Positions 21,888-25,500 of a stretch of 25,500 nucleotides of DNA are shown here, one piece after another; the first letter of the stretch is position 1; each line of letters starts with the position of its first letter. Below the pieces are notes generated by a model. It searched no databases, had not been told where the DNA came from, and saw only the letters and a program-made list of their open reading frames with translations. A program made the position numbers and the translations under genes. The DNA is from Christensenellaceae bacterium. GTDB lineage: Bacteria; Bacillota; Clostridia; Christensenellales; Aristaeellaceae. The DNA lies in NCBI GenBank assembly GCA_020025205.1, contig JAHHSO010000026.1, forward strand, positions 1 to 25,500, written 5' to 3'.

Positions 21888-22787
21888 ATGCAGAATACTA
21901 ACAAAAAAGCGGCTTGCGCCGCGATGCTGTGCATGGCGATGGCTATTCCTTTTGCTGCCTTCGCTGAGAACGAAACCCGCGTGATTACCTGCGGCACGCT
22001 CAACCTGCGTGCTGAGGCAAACACAGAATCCGCCATTCTTGGCAAGTATGGCTGGGGCACTGAAGTGCTGGTCAAGGGCGTGAATGGCGACTGGGCTTCT
22101 GTGGACGTTGGCGGTCAGAGCGGTTACATGTACACCAAGTACCTGGGCGGCGAAGGCACCACTAGCTACAATGCCTACGTCAACACCAACTCCCGCGGTT
22201 TGAACCTGCGCAAGTCTCCCAATGGCGATGTGATCCGTTCCTTCCCGCGCGGCACACATGTGAACGTGTTGTCCACTGATGGCGCCTGGAGCAAGGTCAA
22301 CATAGACGGCCAGGCAGGCTATATGTCCAGCCGTTGGCTCTCCGATAGCAAGCCGTCTTCCTCCAGCCAGTCTGGAGCCGTCATGGGCACTGCTGTTGTC
22401 AAAAACCCGCGTGATACCCAGGTGCTTTTCCTGCGCAGCCGTCCGTCCGTGGCCAGCGAATCTCTGGGATATTATCGCAACGGAAAGAGCGTTGAGCTGC
22501 TTGAAAAACTTGATGGCTGGTACAAGGTTCGCGTAGACGGCAAGACCGGCTATATGATGGCGCAATTCCTGGATGTTACGCAGAAGCACAATGGCACTGC
22601 AACGGTCTTTAACCCGAACGGCAACAATTTTGTAAACTTCCGCAAGGGCGCAAGCCTTTCCGCCTCCGTGATCCGTACCGTGCCCGTTGGCACAAAGATC
22701 ACGGTGCTGGAAAAGACCACCGATTGGACCAAGACCGAGATTGACGGTGTAACCGGCTACATCTCCACCTGGTTCCTCAAATTCTAA
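21888..22787 (+). CDS. Secreted protein with four bacterial SH3 domains
   Basis: A 299-residue exported protein. Residues 1-26 are a signal peptide ending in AFA, with no lipobox cysteine at the cleavage site. Four SH3b repeats follow at about 30-87, 96-152, 166-230 and 235-299. Each shows the pattern LNLR or FLRSRP, a central hydrophobic strand, W(A/S/Y/T)KV and a final GYM or GYI. A serine-rich linker (154-163) separates domains 2 and 3. Bacterial SH3 domains usually bind cell wall peptides, but there is no hydrolase or other catalytic domain here. The start is ATG 21888, eight bases after GGAGG. The frame extends upstream to TTG 21852 without support. It appears to be a single-gene unit with its own terminator. 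Confidence 0.9.
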   Translation: MQNTNKKAACAAMLCMAMAIPFAAFAENETRVITCGTLNLRAEANTESAILGKYGWGTEVLVKGVNGDWASVDVGGQSGYMYTKYLGGEGTTSYNAYVNTNSRGLNLRKSPNGDVIRSFPRGTHVNVLSTDGAWSKVNIDGQAGYMSSRWLSDSKPSSSSQSGAVMGTAVVKNPRDTQVLFLRSRPSVASESLGYYRNGKSVELLEKLDGWYKVRVDGKTGYMMAQFLDVTQKHNGTATVFNPNGNNFVNFRKGASLSASVIRTVPVGTKITVLEKTTDWTKTEIDGVTGYISTWFLKF

Positions 22788-22810
22788 TTTCATTTCTTCC
22801 ACCCTCCCAT

Positions 22811-22848
22811 AGAAGCCTGACGGTTTGAGCCGTTCAGGCTTCTTTTTT
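22811..22848 (+). terminator. Terminator of the SH3-domain gene
   Basis: Perfect 10-base arms AGAAGCCTGA/TCAGGCTTCT with additional CGG/CCG pairing inside, ending in a run of T. Confidence 0.93.
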
Positions 22849-23043
22849 AAGTGTTTTTCTCTGCACCTCCCCTCAAAAAGCCATGCCACTGATTGATTTC
22901 TTCCCCCGTGTTTTAAAGCAGACTTTCAGTCTGTTTATAGCAAACTGTGAAGCAATTTGTTTCATTCTATTTTATCCATCTCGTGCATATCCGGCCTTTC
23001 TTCTGTCCATCCTAGTGACAAACGAGAATTGGAGGCATGGAAC

Positions 23044-24303
23044 ATGAGCAAGACAGAAATCGTCAGCCTGCTTGGGCGCGAAGTGCTGGATTCGCGCGGA
23101 AACCCAACCGTTGAAGCAGAAGTGCAGCTTTCAGGCGGCATCACCTGTACAGCCATCGCCCCCAGCGGCGCATCGACAGGCAAGTCTGAAGCGCTGGAAC
23201 TGCGTGACGGCGATATGCAGTATTACGGCGGAAAAGGTGTCAAGCGAGCCTGCAAAAACATCTCCACCGCCATCAGAAAGCAGCTGCGCGGCATGGATGC
23301 CGCCGACCTTTCCGCCATCGATCAGGCCATGATCAAACTGGACGGAACTGAGAATAAATCTGTTCTCGGCGCCAATGCAACCCTCGCCGTTTCCATGGCC
23401 TGTGCAAAAGCTGCTGCAAGCGCGCAAGGCATCTCTTTGTACCGTTTTTTAGGCGGTGCGCAGGCTGTTACGCTGCCAATGCCGATGATGAATATTTTGA
23501 ACGGCGGTGCACATGCGGACAATCCACTGGACATTCAGGAATTCATGATTCAGCCCATCGGTGCACCATCGTTTTCAGAAGCGCTGCGCATGTGCACAGA
23601 AGTTTATCATACACTGGCTGCACTTCTGAAAAAACACGCTCTGTCCACTTCCGTGGGGGACGAAGGCGGTTTTGCACCACAAATCTCCGATGAAAAGCAG
23701 GCGCTTGATTGGATCGTAGAAGCAATTTCACGTGCCGGCTACACGCCCGGCACAGATTTTGCGCTGGCCATGGACATTGCTGCAAGCAGCTGGAAACAAA
23801 ATAACGGCTATACCCTGCCCAAGAGCGGCCGAACTTACACGGCGCAGGAACTGACCGAGCACTATCGCACTTTAATAGCTTCTTATCCCATCCGTTCAAT
23901 CGAAGACCCTCTGGGCGAAGAAGACTGGTCTGCCTGGCAGGATTTGACAAAGGAATTAAGCTGCCAAATCATCGGTGACGACCTGTTCACAACCAACGTC
24001 ATCCGCATTCAAAAAGGCGTATCGCTCGGCTGTGCCAATGCCGTACTCATCAAGCCTAATCAGATCGGCACGCTGACCGAAACCATACAGGCCGTCGCAC
24101 TCGCACGCAAGCACAATTATAAAACAGTCATTTCGCACCGTTCCGGCGAATCAGAAGATACGACAATCGCCGACCTGTCCGTTGCACTGAACGCCGGGCA
24201 AATCAAGACGGGCGCTCCCTGTCGCACAGAGCGCGTGAGCAAGTATAATCGACTTCTGCGCATAGAAGATGCGCTCGGCTCTGCGGCGGTGTTCGGTCTA
24301 TGA
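23044..24303 (+). CDS. eno: Enolase (phosphopyruvate hydratase)
   Basis: A 419-residue glycolytic enzyme converting 2-phosphoglycerate to phosphoenolpyruvate, about ten residues shorter than most bacterial enolases. Active-site elements are complete: the mobile loop SGASTGK (41-47), H157 in GGAHADN, E207 in GDEGG, metal ligands D244, E287 and D312, K337 in LIKPNQIGT, SHRSGESED (364-372) and K388. The start is ATG 23044, eight bases after GGAGG; the frame runs open upstream without support. Unusually, it is not near other glycolytic genes. Its stop overlaps the start of a TSUP permease as ATGA. A 9-base hairpin (about 22916-22936) lies upstream; no promoter was clear. Confidence 0.97.
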   Translation: MSKTEIVSLLGREVLDSRGNPTVEAEVQLSGGITCTAIAPSGASTGKSEALELRDGDMQYYGGKGVKRACKNISTAIRKQLRGMDAADLSAIDQAMIKLDGTENKSVLGANATLAVSMACAKAAASAQGISLYRFLGGAQAVTLPMPMMNILNGGAHADNPLDIQEFMIQPIGAPSFSEALRMCTEVYHTLAALLKKHALSTSVGDEGGFAPQISDEKQALDWIVEAISRAGYTPGTDFALAMDIAASSWKQNNGYTLPKSGRTYTAQELTEHYRTLIASYPIRSIEDPLGEEDWSAWQDLTKELSCQIIGDDLFTTNVIRIQKGVSLGCANAVLIKPNQIGTLTETIQAVALARKHNYKTVISHRSGESEDTTIADLSVALNAGQIKTGAPCRTERVSKYNRLLRIEDALGSAAVFGL

Positions 24304-25070
24304 TTTATCTCCTGCTCAGCGCCGTCAGTGCGTTCTTCGGCCTGACCTCCGGACTGGGACCGACAACGCTTCTGCGTCCGCTTTTAGATGCCGTTTCGCC
24401 GCTTCCGCCCACTTCCGTGGCCACGCTCTGCACAATGGCCACACTCTGTGCGGCGCTGGTCGCCGCGTTTTTCGCGCTCAGTCAACCGCTGCCCCTGCAC
24501 CCGGACGAATTGATTCTTCTTGCCGTTGGCGCTGTATTGGGCGGACTTCTCGGGGATCTTGCCTCTGCACGGTTTATGTCCATGCTGCCGCGAAGTACCG
24601 CTATGCTGATGCAGAATGCACTGCTGTTTACGCTGATTGCACTGCCTGCAATCTATTTCCATTCGCTCTCCAGAACGCTTCTTCCCATCGGTACATCACG
24701 CCTCCTGTCGTTTCCTGTCGCGCTCAGTGTAGGCATGCTGGGATCGTTTCTGGCGTTCGGGGCGGAACCCGTGACATTGATGCTCTACTTTTTTCTTTTT
24801 GATGCCGACAATGAAGAATCTGGTTTCGCTGCCCTGACTATCACGCTCTTCTCTATGACGGGTAAACTGATCGCACTCCTGATTCGTCAGCGGATGATCC
24901 TTCCCGATACGGGGATTCTTCTTTGGATTTTGCCAGGGGCTCTGATTGGTGCGCTTCTGGCAATGCTGCCCGGATTCCAGCGCATGATTTCCGGAAAAGT
25001 CGGGCAAATCCTTTTGCGCCTGAGTTTGTTTACCTCTCTTCTGAACATTGCTGCTGCAATGGCTCACTAA
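24300..25070 (+). CDS. TSUP (TauE/SafE) family membrane transporter
   Basis: A 256-residue integral membrane protein with about eight helices. It has the opening helix and loop SAVSAFFGLTSGLGPTTLLRPLLDA and a related second-half segment, LSVGMLGSFLAFGAEPVTLML, the internal repeat expected of TauE/SafE proteins. The family exports or imports small organic anions such as sulfonates, sulfite or sulfoacetate; the substrate here is unknown. The start overlaps the enolase stop (ATGA) with only a weak GGCGG upstream, so translation is probably coupled to enolase. No strong terminator follows; a weak hairpin lies at 25089-25108. Confidence 0.9.
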   Translation: MIYLLLSAVSAFFGLTSGLGPTTLLRPLLDAVSPLPPTSVATLCTMATLCAALVAAFFALSQPLPLHPDELILLAVGAVLGGLLGDLASARFMSMLPRSTAMLMQNALLFTLIALPAIYFHSLSRTLLPIGTSRLLSFPVALSVGMLGSFLAFGAEPVTLMLYFFLFDADNEESGFAALTITLFSMTGKLIALLIRQRMILPDTGILLWILPGALIGALLAMLPGFQRMISGKVGQILLRLSLFTSLLNIAAAMAH

Positions 25071-25088
25071 ACGGCATGCAAATATCGG

Positions 25089-25108
25089 ACAGACTACATT
25101 CTGTTTTA
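25089..25108 (+). terminator. Possible weak terminator after the TSUP gene
   Basis: ACAGA (25089-25093) and TCTGT (25100-25104) form a short stem followed by TTTTA. The stem is short and AT-containing, so this is uncertain. Confidence 0.3.
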
Positions 25109-25207
25109 TGCAATTTGCTGTTTCCATACTCGAATTGCGAGCCCTCACACCCAGATATGTCATTCAATACTATTTTCTAACAAGACCACCCCATATAATT
25201 GAGAATG

Positions 25208-25216
25208 TGGTATAAT
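25208..25216 (+). promoter_or_regulatory. Extended -10 promoter of the IS630-like gene
   Basis: TGG-TATAAT, an extended -10 box, 14 bases before the start codon. No -35 box is seen at the right distance. ACCAC (25185-25189) and GTGGT (25207-25211) form an inverted repeat overlapping it. Confidence 0.5.
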
Positions 25217-25230
25217 ATAACTAACGGTCG

Positions 25231-25485
25231 ATGAAAAATGGCAAAGCATACGAAATGTCCGAGAGCCAGCGGCTGAAAATAGAAGCAGCCCGAAAGAAGA
25301 ACCGAAACAAAAACATAGAAAAAAGGCTGTGTGTTCTTGTCATGCGAGCGGAAGGCAAAAGCTTGGAAGAAATCGCAGAAAAGACGGGCTATCATCCTTC
25401 GACGGCGAGCAAGCTGATATCGCGATACATGCGCAATGGAATCCATGCGAAAATTGCAAGTGCAAGTTGGACACCCGCACGATAA
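25231..25485 (+). CDS. IS630-type transposase, N-terminal helix-turn-helix part
   Basis: An 84-residue basic protein. Residues 9-70 match the N-terminal DNA-binding region of IS630 transposases: a charged helix ESQRLKIEAARKKNRNKNIEKR, LVMRAEGKSLEEIAE, and the recognition helix GYHPSTASKLISRYMRNG. In full-length relatives a GLEA-like linker and the DDE catalytic domain follow. Here the frame stops 15 residues later, just before the window edge. This may be the first frame of a two-frame element or a broken copy. No Shine-Dalgarno site is evident, which is common for transposase genes. The left end of the element is probably in 25170-25200 but is not certain. Confidence 0.65.
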   Translation: MKNGKAYEMSESQRLKIEAARKKNRNKNIEKRLCVLVMRAEGKSLEEIAEKTGYHPSTASKLISRYMRNGIHAKIASASWTPAR

Positions 25486-25500
25486 AAATTTGTTCGGCGT

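Noticed and set aside
21692..21901. Small plus-strand frame with a hydrophobic start (69 codons)
   Set aside because: It begins at TTG with no Shine-Dalgarno site and runs over the ribosome site and start of the SH3-domain gene. The hydrophobic stretch is what T-rich intergenic DNA gives by chance.
25484..25493. Possible slippery sequence AAATTTG near the end of the transposase frame
   Set aside because: The zero-frame stop codon lies before it, so ribosomes would not reach it in that frame. It cannot explain a frame change from the visible gene.

Overview
The window looks like part of the chromosome of a Firmicutes/Clostridia-type anaerobe. Evidence is the GGAGG-type Shine-Dalgarno sites, Firmicutes-style promoters (TTGACA-N17-TATAAT), SpoVB-like and YitT proteins, luxS, a BMP-type nucleoside importer and a TctCBA importer. 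Composition is close to balanced by eye, apart from AT-rich intergenic patches. One oddity is that all three solute-binding proteins have ordinary type I signal peptides with no lipobox cysteine. That is more usual in cells with an outer membrane, so a diderm or unusual clostridial lineage is possible. I cannot name the species.

Layout: (1) 1-652, eight tRNA genes on the minus strand running off the left edge, with a consensus promoter. (2) 839-2185, a MATE efflux pump on the minus strand. (3) 2764-7459, a four-gene BMP-type ABC importer operon, probably for nucleosides. (4) 7957-10561, a dCMP deaminase, a SpoVB-like flippase and a Cof-type HAD phosphatase. (5) 10848-12004, a luxS-mtnN operon of the activated methyl cycle. 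(6) 12148-13821, YitT and TraX-like membrane proteins. (7) 13929-14080, tRNA-Gln and tRNA-Glu, followed by an AT-rich stretch. (8) 14742-17859, a tctCBA tripartite tricarboxylate transporter operon. (9) 18209-20731, a polar amino acid ABC importer, with the binding protein divergent from the permease and ATPase. (10) 20786-25070, an RluA-type pseudouridine synthase, a secreted four-SH3 protein, enolase and a TSUP permease. (11) 25231 to the edge, the start of an IS630-type transposase.

The common theme is solute import (nucleosides, carboxylates, amino acids) plus nucleotide and methyl-cycle housekeeping. Many transcription signals can be read directly: several promoters with exact 17-base spacers, and hairpin-plus-T terminators after most units. 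Hairpin terminators also lie inside two transport operons, directly after the binding-protein gene. I found no CRISPR array, prophage, rRNA or clear defence system. The most unusual signals are regulatory: a cluster of ATTGA-type palindromes at the tctCBA promoter and nested inverted repeats at the amino acid transporter promoter.
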